From Quercus robur (Eukaryota; Streptophyta; Magnoliopsida; Fagales; Fagaceae), in contig NC_065539.1 in NCBI RefSeq assembly GCF_932294415.1, positions 49,123,501 to 49,187,500 of the forward strand: a stretch of DNA of 64,000 bases, given 5' to 3'. Every line of letters begins with the position of its first letter. Positions within the stretch are counted from its first letter, which is position 1. Positions 10,801 to 21,956 of this stretch are shown here, one piece after another. Below the pieces are notes generated by a model. The model ran no database searches and was not told the origin of the DNA. It saw nothing but the letters and a program-made list of their open reading frames with translations. The position numbers and the translations under genes were made by a program.

Positions 10801-13800
10801 CAAGCAAAAGGGGATGGGTTGAAGGGAAAGAAATATACAAATAGTCTTTTCCAAATTTTCTTATGCATTCTTTATTAGCCAACAAAAAGATTTTTCTAAG
10901 AAAAGATGGAAATATAAATAAGTTTTTGGTGTCATACTTGGTACCTGAAGGAAACTTTTCACCCTTGGTTTCAAGGTAAACATTCTTGTACTGTTCCACC
11001 AGCTCTTTGAGGTCAGAGGATGTTAGTCCAGTGTCAAGTTTGACTCCTTTTGCATTCTTCAACATTTCTAACTTTTCCTCAAATAATGTGTGTGGAATTC
11101 CCAATACCTCCAATTAAAGATGACAAGGTTTTCAATAAACATAGCAACAAGAAAAGATGGCAGCATGATATATTTACTCCATTTAGAATAAAAGGAAAAT
11201 AAGCACATACACAATTGACAGATTCAAGCAGTTTAGAAGGTGCATTTTAGTTTGGTAATTTTAATGTTTCAGTACCTAACAAATAGTGAAAGACTAGTTA
11301 GTATAACAAGCAACATCTAGAAGAAGCACTTACAACATTTTACTATAAATGAACACTACTAAGTATGACAAGCGACATCTAGAAGAAGCATTTTTATTAT
11401 AGATGAAAACTAGTTAGCATAACAAGCGACATCTAGAAGAAGCACTTACAACATCTCCAAACATGTCTAGAAAACGTCTGTACGAGTCATAAGCAAAGCG
11501 CTCTCCACTTTTTGATGCCAAACCTGCAACTACCTCATCATTAAGCCCGAGGTTGAGGACAGTGTCCATCATGCCAGGCATGGAAATCTACATATTACAT
11601 AAGTAGGAGGCAAATTAGTTGATTTTCTTTTATTATTGGAGCGAAAGTGATATTGCTCCCACAAGTCATGTCAACAGTTGTGAAAAATATTGTGTCCTTA
11701 TTAACATTACTCTTATAGATAAACAATATGTAGCTACTATATATTCATGCAGCAAAAGCTTACCGCAGCACCAGAGCGGACAGAGAGAAGAAGGGGCTTA
11801 GAAGGATCACCAAGGAACGCTCCCATGTCCTTCTCCACAGTCTCCAAACCTTCCAATATCTCCTCCCATAAACCTTCAGGCAACTTCTTTCCATTCAGCT
11901 GATATTCTTGGCATGCTTCTGTTGATATGGTAAGTCCTGGCGGTACAGATAACCCAATGCTTGCCATTTCTGCAAGGTTTGCTCCCTTCCCTCCCAACTA
12001 CAATCACACACACATGCATAAACATTCAATATATCCATTCAATTTTTCCTAGACGTCCAAATACTCCATCAACTTGGATCACAACAGATTCTAAAGAAGT
12101 AACCATAAGATGTGGTTCATGTGCATGTAGATTAGAAAGATAAATAAAGCTTACCAAAGTCTTCATGCCCTTGTTGCCTTCACTCCTTCCTTTGCCAAAA
12201 GTAAACACTCGCTGTGTAAACCAAACGAAAGACTAATATCAGGCTTGCAACACTTGATGTAACAAGTGCTTGAAGATCCCTGTAGCTCAGTGACTCTGCT
12301 TAGTCTTTCTTGTGAGGAAAACCAAGAAATGAATTATCCAATAAAAAAAAATGCTTGTACTATATAACATTAATTTGGTGACCTCACCATAATTGATGCG
12401 ACACTAACACAATTAGCAACCAATTTGCTCATACAATTTAACGGAAGACACAATGTGAAGTACTTAGAGTAAAGAGGCCATGCCTTATGTCCACCATGAC
12501 ACACTTAACTCTAACCTTATTTTCCATCATAAAACCAACTCTGTTAAAAAACTATATATATGCCAATTGCAAAAAAAAAAAAATAAGTAAAATGTTGGGA
12601 CTTAGATTCTAGCTAGTCTATGATAAACCTTAAACCATATGTTTAAAGGAGGAGGCTTCCACCACCTCCCAGAGCTACAAACATAACAGGCAAAAACATT
12701 TTATTCTCAGCATTCCATAAACCAACCACCCTCCTTCTCTCCTCTCTATGTCCCTCCATTCCAAACACAAAGAATATTTTCGTCTTAGCAATTCCTTTAC
12801 CAAACTAATTCATATGACTTACTAGGAAAATACTAAAGCTAATACTAATTTTATTACAAAATACTTATAAATTGACATGACAAATAATGTGGTTTGTGTA
12901 ATTTCAACAACTTAATAATTAAATAGTTTAATTATTTTTTTGGTGATTAGTGGCACATTAGTCTATAAAGCTTATGTGGTAAAATTTATAGTATCCTCAA
13001 CATCACTCAACTTATGCAAGTCATTCTTTCCTCATTTTCAATAAATGTTGAAAAGAAAAAGAATTACACAATTGTTTTTCATGTCTCAAAATGTTTTTCA
13101 TAGGTCCATATTTCTTACAAAAGATATTATTATTTCAATAGTTAATATTTGTTTAAATATAGATCACATGAAAAAAAATCTCAAGTTTAATTTAGCCGTA
13201 AATTATTAACATTTTTAGAGTTAAACTCTAGAGGACATTAAAACTTTACCGATTAGAGAAACTCTAGGAACACAATTTGTATGCTACAACTCAAAAGTCG
13301 TGTAATTTGTGAAGAAGAAGTCGCGGGTCTTTGTGAAAGTGGTTGTCCACCGCTCACCTCCACCAAGTTGTGGTAAAAGTTTGTGGTAGTCCAAAAACTG
13401 AACCAGTTAACATGATGACTACAATAGCTTTAGTTTAATGTAAAATTGTAAATACCAATATTGGACTTGGGCTCTGTTCGAACTGGGCCATTGGCTAAAA
13501 AATAGCTATTTTGGGCCTTAATGTCAACCCATGTCCAGCTCCACTCCCTTTTGGACCGCTGAGCCATAGGTTAAACAAGTGGTATTTTGGGCTAGCCTAG
13601 GCCCTACTTCAAATCCCATGTAGGCAACAAAGGGTGAACAAAGGACCCACACCATGTGCAAGGAATATTTCCCTTACCTTTTGGGTAGTTGGAGTAGGGT
13701 CAGACACCGGTGTGAAAATGGCTTGAGCTCGGGTTTGACCACGAATCGACGGTTCATAACTCTTGGGCTTGGCATTGTTGAGCCCATTTACAATGATGTT

Positions 13801-13947
13801 CCCTGAGTTGTGATAGCGTGCACTCCCAACTCGAAGGTTTTCTTTGAGAACTTGAATTTGATCCACACACTTTCCCTTGAATAGTCTTTCGTTGCAAATT
13901 CCTGGTGTAGTTGTCCTTACCAGCATACCTTCCATTGTTGATGACAT
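4873..13947 (-). CDS. PPDK: Pyruvate, phosphate dikinase, chloroplast-type, complete
   Basis: Interconverts pyruvate, ATP and phosphate with phosphoenolpyruvate, AMP and pyrophosphate. Twenty coding exons fit in phase: 13678-13947, 12155-12211, 11764-11997, 11450-11587, 10945-11107, 10552-10787, 10301-10429, 9914-10093, 9323-9460, 8723-8887, 8469-8630, 8289-8378, 7615-7753, 7218-7395, 6566-6695, 6107-6235, 5772-5909, 5550-5627, 5003-5094 and 4873-4915, giving 962 residues, the usual plant length. Exon 1 (about 90 residues, Ser/Thr/Arg-rich) looks like a plastid transit peptide; the mature enzyme begins near [15 protein letters not shown]. The nucleotide-binding domain holds the [11 protein letters not shown] region. 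The central domain has [15 protein letters not shown] near residues 539-553: catalytic His about 544, with the Thr about 542 targeted by the regulatory protein RP. The C-terminal PEP/pyruvate domain holds [11 protein letters not shown] (Cys about 945). The intron after exon 15 uses a GC donor; all others are GT-AG. Start: ATG at 13947, where the protein begins [13 protein letters not shown]. Confidence 0.95.
12212..13677 (-). promoter_or_regulatory. PPDK intron 1, candidate internal promoter region
   Basis: This 1466-bp intron separates the transit-peptide exon from the exon starting RVFTFGKG. It is the longest intron of the gene. In maize and Arabidopsis a second promoter in this position drives a cytosolic PPDK without the transit peptide. 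I see no in-frame ATG immediately before the RVFTFGKG exon, so a cytosolic form would need its own leader exon within this intron. No specific TATA box was assigned. The role is inferred from gene position only. Confidence 0.35.
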
Positions 13948-14540
13948 TTTTTGCGCCCAATATCCACTGCTAAACAAGTCAAAATATTAGGCTAAATGAA
14001 TTGGATTGGATTTATGATGTTCTTATTGTTGAAACAAAAACCATAGAGCAAGAAAGTTCAACGTGTGAAGACATATGAAATATAAGAAAGATTACATAGA
14101 ATTTCATTCATCCCACCAATGAATAAAAAGAACACCAGGGTCTGTTTTTGTTTTGCCTCAACAAATGTTTATTTTTCTTCTTTCTTTACAATTTTTCCTT
14201 GTGATCGTTCTAGTAGCTTCAAATAATATAATAGCAGAACTGCAGAAACCTCACTACTAATCTTGAAGTAATGGATACATGATAGACTATACGTTAAAGT
14301 AATATATAACACATCGACATGCTATAGTTTTGCATGTAAGAGTATATACAAGAACTCATTGATTGACAACAAAGAAAGAAAAAGATTTCAAGATTATTTG
14401 GTTGTCAAATTGTTAGAATAGTAATCAAATTTATACGTACCTGAAGTTGCAAAGAGAACTCTTATCTATTTTTGAGATATTCAATTGGCCTTGATGAATC
14501 TTGAGGTCCAGAGAGCCTCTTTGATTCTCTAAAACCAAAA
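13948..14540 (-). other. PPDK 5' UTR with leader intron
   Basis: The coding exon appears to begin at 13966 after an acceptor (gtttagcag) 19 bases upstream of the ATG. A matching donor (cttcag/gtacgt) lies at 14441/14440, so a noncoding leader exon from 14441 up to about 14540 and an intron of about 474 bases (13967-14440) are likely. The upstream end of the leader and the TATA box were not located. Confidence 0.5.
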
Positions 14541-14688
14541 AAAACAGCGGTTGGTGTTTCTTTTTTTTGTATTTTTGTAATAAGTCTGAGACAAGCTAAG
14601 AAGAGTGACATGAGTGGACGAAATTATGGTTAACTAAAATTTCAAATAATGGTTTTAGTGAGTACCCACATATAGACACTAGCCCATT

Positions 14689-15508
14689 CAGGGACGGAGG
14701 CATTAATTGACCAGGGGGCAATGGACCCCCCTAAATTTTTAAAAAAATAATAAAATATATATATGTATATATATTAGTATATATATGCATAAAATTTAGT
14801 AATTTTATTCTATAAAATTACATTTTACCCCTTTAACAATATCTATGATTCTTTTTAGAGTAATATTACAGTTACAAACTCATCTACAACATTTTTATAT
14901 GGGTTATGCTAACGAGTGCCCTAAATTCATTAATAAGCCACTTTATGAAAGTTTTAATACCACTTTTATGGAAAATGAAAAAAACTGTCAAAATATTAAT
15001 TACTTTTTTTTCATTTCCCATAAAAACTTTCTTTATATGGATTATTAACCAGTGCCCTAAGGCACTCGTTAACATTTCCCTTTTTATATACTGTTGAGGT
15101 ACAAATTCTTATTGTTTTGTATATAAGCCTATCACTTACATCACTTTTTTACTTACCAATAATCACTCGCTATATCAACAATATACCTCTAGCACTTTCC
15201 TCATTTTAAAGGCCATTAAAAAATTTATAGATCTAAAATTTAAAACAACATATACTAGCCCAAAAACATTTGTACAACAACAAAAATCACCAATAGCAAA
15301 GCTAAAAAAAATGAAGTCCAATTAACCAACTTTACTCAAACAAACAATTGTCCCTTTAAAAAATTTTAAATAAAATAATTTTGCATTTACCCAACAGGCG
15401 CACACATCAAAAACTCATTTAAAAAAAAAAAAACCTCAATGACTAAGAAGCTATTGAGCTAAAGGTCAGAGTTGCTTCCCTTAACTCAAAGTCCTGACTC
15501 CATCCCTA
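14689..15508. mobile_element. Non-autonomous hAT-type element with 8-bp target duplication
   Basis: The element is bounded by imperfect terminal inverted repeats, CAGGGACGGAGGC at the left and the complement of TAGGGATGGAGTC at the right. It is flanked by perfect 8-bp direct repeats agcccatt at 14681-14688 and 15509-15516. TIR form and 8-bp duplication are typical of hAT transposons. The interior is AT-rich with no transposase frame. A second inverted repeat (taacgagtgcc) lies inside near 14898-15075 and may be a nested smaller element. The insertion sits about 740 bases upstream of the PPDK start codon. Confidence 0.7.
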
Positions 15509-15898
15509 AGCCCATTTGCCCTTCACTCGATGAGAAACCATTGGTGGCTTTACTTTGGAGAAGTGCTATTATATGTTAAGGCCAATTGCATATATGAATG
15601 AAGCTATGGACGTGTAAGAAATCGGTTGGGTTACTCGTGTACTTTGAAGTTGATTGAAGGTCAATTCTTACCTCTTGGGATAAACTGTCACCCACATTTT
15701 GGGTTTGTGTGTGGGGATAACAGGCTCATGGGCTAATGACACGCATTTTAAAAACCGTATCTTTTTCTTCTTCTTTTTTGTGAAACAACCATATCTTCGG
15801 CTGAGGTATTAGAGGATGTATTGGAATCAAGACACAAATTAAATAGTAAATATATTCTTAAGTTTATTGTATTTAATTTAAATTTTTAATCATAAAAT
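15509..15898. other. Short intergenic spacer, nothing recognised
   Basis: About 390 bases between the hAT-type element and the first copy of the ~1 kb repeat. No frame, repeat boundary or RNA gene was recognised. Confidence 0.4.
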
Positions 15899-17365
15899 TG
15901 ATACATTTCAAATGAGGAGTGAAAGGGGAAAGACAAATGGGTCTTTCAACAACCCCCTAAGGCAAGCGTTCAATCCAAGCAATTTTCTGCATAAGACCGA
16001 TATCTACAAGGAAACCTTGCTTCATCCTATTGAGTAAAATTCTTTGTACACCAATTAGAATCCGAGCAAGGCTCCTTCAAACATGGAGCACATGGCACTA
16101 GGCAGTCGAACACCTAGGGGAGCATGGCGTCATGCCCCAATTTGGGCTATTTAGAACTCGGCAACAGAGCACCCTTATCTCATAAGGAGCACTTAGGAAA
16201 GGTCATTAGTCCATCATGTTAGCATTAATTTTTTTTGGTTAATGGGGGATAATGCATTAACTAGCCATAAAAGGCTAAGTGTTGGCTACAAGCCTTAAGG
16301 AGTACATTCCAAGAGCATCAGAATTTAAAATATTACAAAGATCTTCCGAAATAGGAATGTCCAAAACAACAAAATTCCCATCAAGGGTGCAGCCACCTGT
16401 AGCAAGCAAATCCGCACATCTATTCGCTTCCCGAAAGACATGGTTGACCCTCACTTGCTGGAACTGGCGAAGGAGGTATCTGCAATCATTAAGCAAAGAA
16501 GAAAAGGAATTATTGCAAGTTCTGGAAGAGTGAAGCAAGTTAACCACAATTTGAGCATCCAACTCCACAAGAAGCTTAGAGATGCCAAGTTGGGAAGCAA
16601 GCAGCAGCCCATCCTTCAACGCCCAAAATTCTGCAATGATACTAGAAGCAAAACTGATATGCCTCATGTACCCTTTAACCCAATTCCCTTGATAATCACG
16701 TATTAGACCTCCCCCACCCGCCTTGCCCGGGTTTCCAAGTCCATCATGTTAGCATTAATTATCATAACCAACCATAATCCCTTTTGCATTAAATACAATG
16801 GGACAAGTCTTTACTATATAATATTAGAAGGAATACCTAACGAACACGTCCCCTCAGTTGACATAAAAGGATTGCGTATTATTAGCATCCCTCTGACTTT
16901 ATAGGGAACTAGTCAATAGTCACTAGCCCACATTCAAAAACCATATAAATACATTCTCTAAGTCGTGAATAACAACATGCACTCTGAATCTCATTACTTT
17001 ACAAATTTTCTTTGAATCTTACTTTGGGAGCCCATTCACTAAACTTGACATTTAGGCTGCCTCCGACCTAGCACACTAATTAGTCCAAAGTCTAGGAAGT
17101 AGGTTATACAGCATGCCCTAACTTGGTAGATTTTTGTTCATCCATCACTATATGTCCAAAATTAAAATATATTGGTTATCATATAACATAATTGAACCTA
17201 ACATCAGATTTAACATAGATACTATCTTATTTGACTTTGTTATAGAGTCTATTGTCAAAAAAAAAAACTATGAAGTTATTGCTCAATGTAACCCGAGTTA
17301 GTAACAAATATAACAAAATTATTATCAAGTGTAACTTTGTTATTAGTAAAGATACCATACCCAAA
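15899..17365. repeat. ~1 kb dispersed repeat, copy A, interrupted by an L1
   Basis: Without the L1 insertion this copy is about 0.95 kb and aligns along its length, in the same orientation, with the copy at 22484-23478. Shared landmarks run in order from catttcaaatgagg, through aacatggagcac and accatataaatac, to gttattagta next to a poly(A) run. The TATA-like accatataaatac followed by a conserved block suggests a promoter, as in an LTR or other retroelement. The two copies could be LTRs of one old element or independent insertions; no TG...CA termini or flanking duplication was settled. Class unknown. Confidence 0.65.
16231..16737 (-). mobile_element. 5'-truncated L1-type LINE with RNase H fragment and 23-bp target duplication
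   Basis: On the minus strand the insert encodes the C-terminal RNase H-like domain of a plant L1 retrotransposon. It reads from GNPGKAGGGGLIRD through AEFWALKDGLLLA and LVELDA to VFREANRCADLLA, followed by a short 3' UTR and an 8-base A tail (T run at 16229-16236). It is flanked by perfect 23-bp direct repeats beginning agtccatcatg at 16208-16230 and 16738-16760. The homologous place in the second repeat copy, near 22866, lacks the insert and serves as an empty site. Only about 500 bp of the element was copied, typical 5' truncation. Confidence 0.85.
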
Positions 17366-17537
17366 AAAAAAAAAAAAAAAAAAAAAAAGAAAAGAAAGAA
17401 AGGAGAAGAAAGATATTATAGAAATTTCCCTATTTGTTACATAAGATAACATCTTATCATAACCAAAAAAAATTTATTGATACACTTTATAAACCTAAAC
17501 TCTTGCTAAAGTATTCACCATAATGGGAGGATACTTA

Positions 17538-17964
17538 GGTTATGTTTGGTAACCATTTTTGTTTTTTATTTTCAAAAACTTGTTTTGGGGAATATAATGA
17601 AAAAACAATTTTCTTGTATTTTTTTTAAATCAAAAACATGTTTGGTTAGTTGAAATTTAAAATAAAAAAAAATTGAAGAAAAAAATAGAAAATATTAAAA
17701 TATATTGTTACTAGGATTTGAACTCTAATGCTAACTCATTAAGATAGATTTATTAAAATAAATGCATATTTTCATTGACTTTTGAAAATTAGAAACTGAA
17801 AACAGTCTTTTGCATCTTTTCAGTTCCCTTCACAAATTGAGTTTTGAAAACATTTTTTGTTTTTTGTTCATTTTGGGTTGTCAAACAAGTTTTTTAGTCT
17901 CAAAAATAGAAAATTGATTTTGGAAACATAAAATAAGGAGAAAAAATAGTTACTAAACATACCC
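17538..17964. mobile_element. Tourist-like (PIF/Harbinger) MITE
   Basis: A 427-bp AT-rich element with terminal inverted repeats GGTTATGTTTGGTAAC and, from the right end, GGGTATGTTTAGTAAC. The repeat extends imperfectly for about 35 bases. It is flanked by the 3-bp target duplication TTA at 17535-17537 and 17965-17967, the hallmark of the PIF/Harbinger superfamily. No coding capacity. It sits immediately next to another MITE starting at 17980. Confidence 0.75.
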
Positions 17965-18584
17965 TTAGATTCATTCTAAGGGCCTGTTTGGGATCCACTT
18001 ATTTTGCTAAAATTGAAAAAAAAAAAATTTGTTGAAAGTACTGTAGATAAAGATAAAAGTAAGTTGAAATAGTACAATGGGACCCATAAATAGTACTAAA
18101 AAGCATAGTTGTCAGTATTGTACGATACGTGATATGTATCGTACGATATGTATTGTATCATGTGAAAAAAGTTTCGTATCGTATCGGCATATCGTAAGTG
18201 CTCATGAATTGTACAATACAATATGCATATCTTATGAATCGTATCATATCGTAAAATTATACGTATCGTACGATACATAGACAAATGTTTTAAAATGAAA
18301 CGTTTTGTTAAAATTTGTACTTTTATTTGAATCTAACAAGTTGTTAGACTTGTTTTTAGCAAAAAAATATTAGTTTACTTAATTTAGCCTACTAAAATAA
18401 CATATTCATAATTTTTTTCTCCTCTCTTCTACAATTGGACTACACAATACACACTTACCTTTCACTTTAATATTTTAAAATTTTTTTATTTTTATCGTTA
18501 TTGTTATAAGTCCAAGAAACTAAAATGCCAAAAAAAAATTTTAAAAATTATTAAAATAAAAAGAACAAGAAGAGATAGTAAATG

Positions 18585-20835
18585 TTTTTTTTGAAAGCCA
18601 AACCAACTTCATTCAATTAGACAAGGAAAACGAGTCCACATACAAAGCTTCTGGCGCCAGAGGAGGATCCTCCTCCAACCAAACAACTTCCTCCCTAAGA
18701 TGTCTAGCAAACCGAGCTAAAGAGTGGGCTACTCTGTTAGCAACACATCTAATGGCCCTGAATTCCACCAGCCACAACCTTCCAGCCAAGCAGCGAATAT
18801 CCTCATAAAGGTTCCCCAGTCGAGACCAATCTGCCTGAGTTGACACAATGGACCTCATAACATTTGAATTGTCACCTTCCACGATTAAGAATGAGAATCC
18901 AGCTTCTATCGCAAACTCCAAAGCTCGTCAGCATGCCAAGACCTCTGCCTCTTCACTGTCCATGACTGCGTGGCCCCTTGACGACATTGCTGCCATCACC
19001 TGACCGCCAGCATTTCTGATCATCACGCCCACACCTGAAGTTGATGAATCTATGAAGACCGCTGCGTCAAAGTTCGGCTTATACATTGAACCATCAGGAG
19101 GCCGCCACGACAATGATGGGCCAGCAGGGGCGGGGATTGCAAGCAGAGACTGAGCATCCTTATACTCTGCCAGGAGGCTGCGTGCACGCTCATTCAATGT
19201 ACCCGGCTCCTGCAAAAAACCACCATGCACTACTCAGTTACACCTATGCCAAAGCAGCCAGCTTTGCACCAGAAAAAATTCAAGAGCATCCTCGGGCAGC
19301 TTTTGCATTAGCTCCTCAACTAACCGAAACACAAAGTCCTGGACAGTCAGCCCTTTCTATAGCACACGGTGAGAGCAACCAGCCCACACGTCTTAGGCTA
19401 CTCTACACTCCCACAATGCGTAAATTATTGTTTCAGGGGCTTGCATGCATATGGGGCACAGCGCATTTTCAATAATCCTTCGCTGCCTAAGCCTTTCAAG
19501 CGTTGGTAAAATATTATGACAAGCTCGCCACATAAAGACTTTTATCTTATTTGGTAGGCGAAACTTCCAGATTCTAGCCCAAACTTCGCTGCTAGGCCTT
19601 AAATTGGACCCCTCACCTTCCTGCTTTAACTCATTCCACAAGCACCTTGCTGTATGATAGCCAGATCTCACCGAGTACCTCCCATTTTTGTTATACAGCC
19701 AGAACAGCTTGCCTGGAACATCGCCTACTCAAAGGGATCCGATAAATAGCCTCTACATCATACCTACAAAAAGCCATGTCAATGAAGGCACGGTTCCATT
19801 GGATAGTAGCCCAATCAATTAACTCCGACACATGCCAATCTTCTTCTACTTCATATGGTGGGACTAGAACTTTGTTAGTTGGATGGCCTGGCAGCCATTT
19901 TTCAGATAACACCCGAATGGAAGAACCCGAACCTACACGCCAACAACACCCTTTCCTCAAGATAGGCTGAGTAGTAAGTAAGCTCTTCCAAACATATGAG
20001 CTATTTCGGTGATCAACCGCCTCTAAAAAGGTGCACCGGGGAAAGTATTTGGCTTTAAAGCAACGATAGACAAGAGAATTGTGATCGGTTGACATTCTCC
20101 ACCCTTGCTTTGCCAACATAGCAAGGTTGAAGCTTCGAATATCTCTAAAACCCATACCACCCCCCTTCTTTGGCTGGACAAGGGACTCCCAACTCTTCCA
20201 ATGAATCTTCTTATCATCTCCACATTGACCCCACCAAAACCTTGCACAAATCATATTTAATTCGTTACAAAGTTTCACTGGTAATTGAAACACTTCCATC
20301 GTGTATGTAGGAATTGATTGGGCCACAGCTTTGAGTAGGACTTCCTTCCCCGCCTTAGATAACAGCTTCCCCTTCCACCCCTGGATCTTCTTCCAAACCC
20401 TTTCTTTAAGGAAAGAAAAGGTTTGATATTTTGACCGGCCAATCAATGTGGGCAAACCTAGATAGGATTCAAATTTCTCTACTTCCTACACTCCCAACTC
20501 ATTTTTTATCCAGTCCCTTTGCATCCTCAATGTATTATTACTAAAGAAAACAGAGGATTTTTCTAAGTTGATACATTGACCAGAGGCCACAGCATACAAT
20601 TCTAGAACATCAAAGATCACTTGCACTTCCTCCTGTTTATTTTGGCAAAACAAAAGAGAATCCTCAGCAAATAGCAAATGAGAGATAATAAGGGCATACC
20701 GACTAATGGACACACCATGAATCCTACCATTCTCCTCTTCCCTGGCCAGCAGAGATGTGAAGGCCTCAGCACAAAACAAGAATAAATAAAGGGATAGCAG
20801 ATCACCCTGGCGAAGCCCCCTAGTAGGTCTAAAAT
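18585..20835 (-). mobile_element. 5'-truncated L1-type LINE (reverse transcriptase to RNase H)
   Basis: Minus-strand frames give the 3' half of a plant L1 ORF2. Reverse transcriptase starts mid-domain at RPTRGLRQGD (20831) and includes the catalytic FAEDSLLF segment. The thumb region reads SKAGKEVLLKAVAQSIPTYT, the zinc knuckle (zf-RVT) CPICMQAPETI, and the RNase H domain runs from PNFDAAV to VANRVAHSLA, ending at a stop near 18613. An A tail (T run at 18585-18592) marks the 3' end. Scattered stops and frame changes show it is dead. No clear target duplication was found; the 5' boundary is placed where homology to RT ends. Confidence 0.85.
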
Positions 20836-20837
20836 TA

Positions 20838-20930
20838 ATGACGAATAACGATGAAGAAAATTTTAATGAAGAAATAAATTTGCAAAATTATAAACATGAT
20901 GATAGCATTGACTTAGATGAGGTTGTTTAG
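20838..20930 (+). pseudogene. Possible acidic C-terminal tail of a hAT transposase
   Basis: Immediately beyond the L1, a plus-strand frame reads an Asp/Glu/Asn-rich peptide ending in DDSIDLDEVV and a TAG stop. Acidic tails like this close many plant hAT transposases, and the location inside a hAT-like element fits. The conserved dimerisation domain is not present, having been lost before or during the L1 insertion. Low confidence because the segment is short and compositionally biased. Confidence 0.3.
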
Positions 20931-21136
20931 GCAATTTGATGAAAATGATGAATATAAATTATTATTTTTGGTTCATTTGTAATATATTATCACTTCTGAA
21001 TTTAAGTAATTTGAATGTGTATATTATAAACACATGCTAATTTGATTTATTTAGTTAGCTTGTTAAATATTATTACATAAATGATGAATAAATTAGTCAT
21101 TAGTTGAATACATTCAAAATTTATAAAGAATATACC

Positions 21137-21140
<4 letters not shown>

Positions 21141-21172
<32 letters not shown>
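21141..21172. repeat. (AT)n microsatellite
   Basis: A perfect dinucleotide AT run of about 32 bases in the right arm of the hAT-like element. Similar AT runs occur near 7436-7457, 24117-24130, 25717-25740, 26239-26260 and 48566-48588. Confidence 0.9.
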
Positions 21173-21177
<5 letters not shown>

Positions 21178-21349
21178 AATTTTATTAAGTATTTGTGTAT
21201 TTTACGATACACCGATATGATACACGATACAAAAAAATTAAAAATCAATTCACGATACGATTCATGTTTTGAGAACTATGCCAAAAACTATAATAAAACT
21301 TATAAATAATAACAAAAATAAGCTTAACTTGGAGTCAAATGTACACTAA

Positions 21350-21946
21350 AAATATAGCAAAAACAATAATGATAAAGAGAAATAAAAGTGTCCGTTCTTA
21401 ATGGTTGAGGGCTTGAGGCAAGTGATGATGAACGAGCAAACTATAACCAAAAGGACGTTTCAGGTGGGCCCTTCGCTCTATGGAGAGAATATATGTACTT
21501 TGAAGCCTATGAAATGGTGCCACATGGCTCACTCATGGACATAAAATAGTTATAGGCAATCCTGCTCTCTCCTTTCTTATCCCTGCAGATACCTACTACA
21601 GTGACACAAATACTGCAATCACAATAGTCTTGACCAATCTCCCATCTTATTTAAATATTAATGGAATAATATTCATATTTTGATTTTTTATTTCATCTTT
21701 TATTTTTATTTTTTGTTTTTTATTTGAGATGCAAGTGACTACTAATATTATTTTTTTATTCAAATCCTACTAAGATTTTCTTTTCAATCGATAAATTATT
21801 AATTCACTTAATTTGATTGATCTTAAATAGAATTTTATCAATTTTTATTTTGGATAACTTCTTTCTGTCTACACAAATATAATGTATTGTTAGTTAATAT
21901 TTTATAAGCGATACATGCATTAAAAAAATATTTAATCTTTTTACAT
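21350..21946. other. AT-rich spacer, nothing recognised
   Basis: About 600 bases between the nested transposons and the SINE. No coding frame, terminal repeat or RNA gene was recognised. Confidence 0.4.
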
Positions 21947-21956
21947 AACTTAGTAT

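Larger units (their letters stand above)
18104..21280 (+). mobile_element. hAT-like DNA transposon remnant nested in a MITE and carrying an L1
   Basis: Terminal inverted repeats are CATAGTTGTCA at the left and, from the right, CATAGTTCTCA. Flanking 8-mers ctaaaaag and ccaaaaac match at six of eight positions, consistent with an old 8-bp hAT target duplication. Subterminal regions at both ends are rich in CGTATCG/CGATACG motifs. The only coding trace is a short acidic tail at 20838-20930. An L1 occupies 18585-20835. Superfamily assignment rests on TIR form and duplication length. Confidence 0.55.
17980..21346. mobile_element. Tourist-like MITE split by a nested insertion
   Basis: The left part (17980 to about 18103) begins GGGCCTGTTTGGGATCCA, and the right part (about 21289-21346) ends with the imperfect complement GTGTACATTTGACTCCA. 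TAA target duplications flank both ends (17977-17979 and 21347-21349). The MITE body is about 180-190 bp; everything between 18104 and 21280 is a later insertion. This gives the outermost layer of a three-level nest. Confidence 0.7.

Noticed and set aside
18077-18284. Tyr/Ile/Ser-rich frames on both strands
   Set aside because: They arise from palindromic CGTATCG/CGATACG motifs at the end of the hAT-like element.
19086-19475. Plus-strand 129-residue frame
   Set aside because: It is antisense to L1 zinc-knuckle and RNase H sequence, which is clearly on the minus strand.
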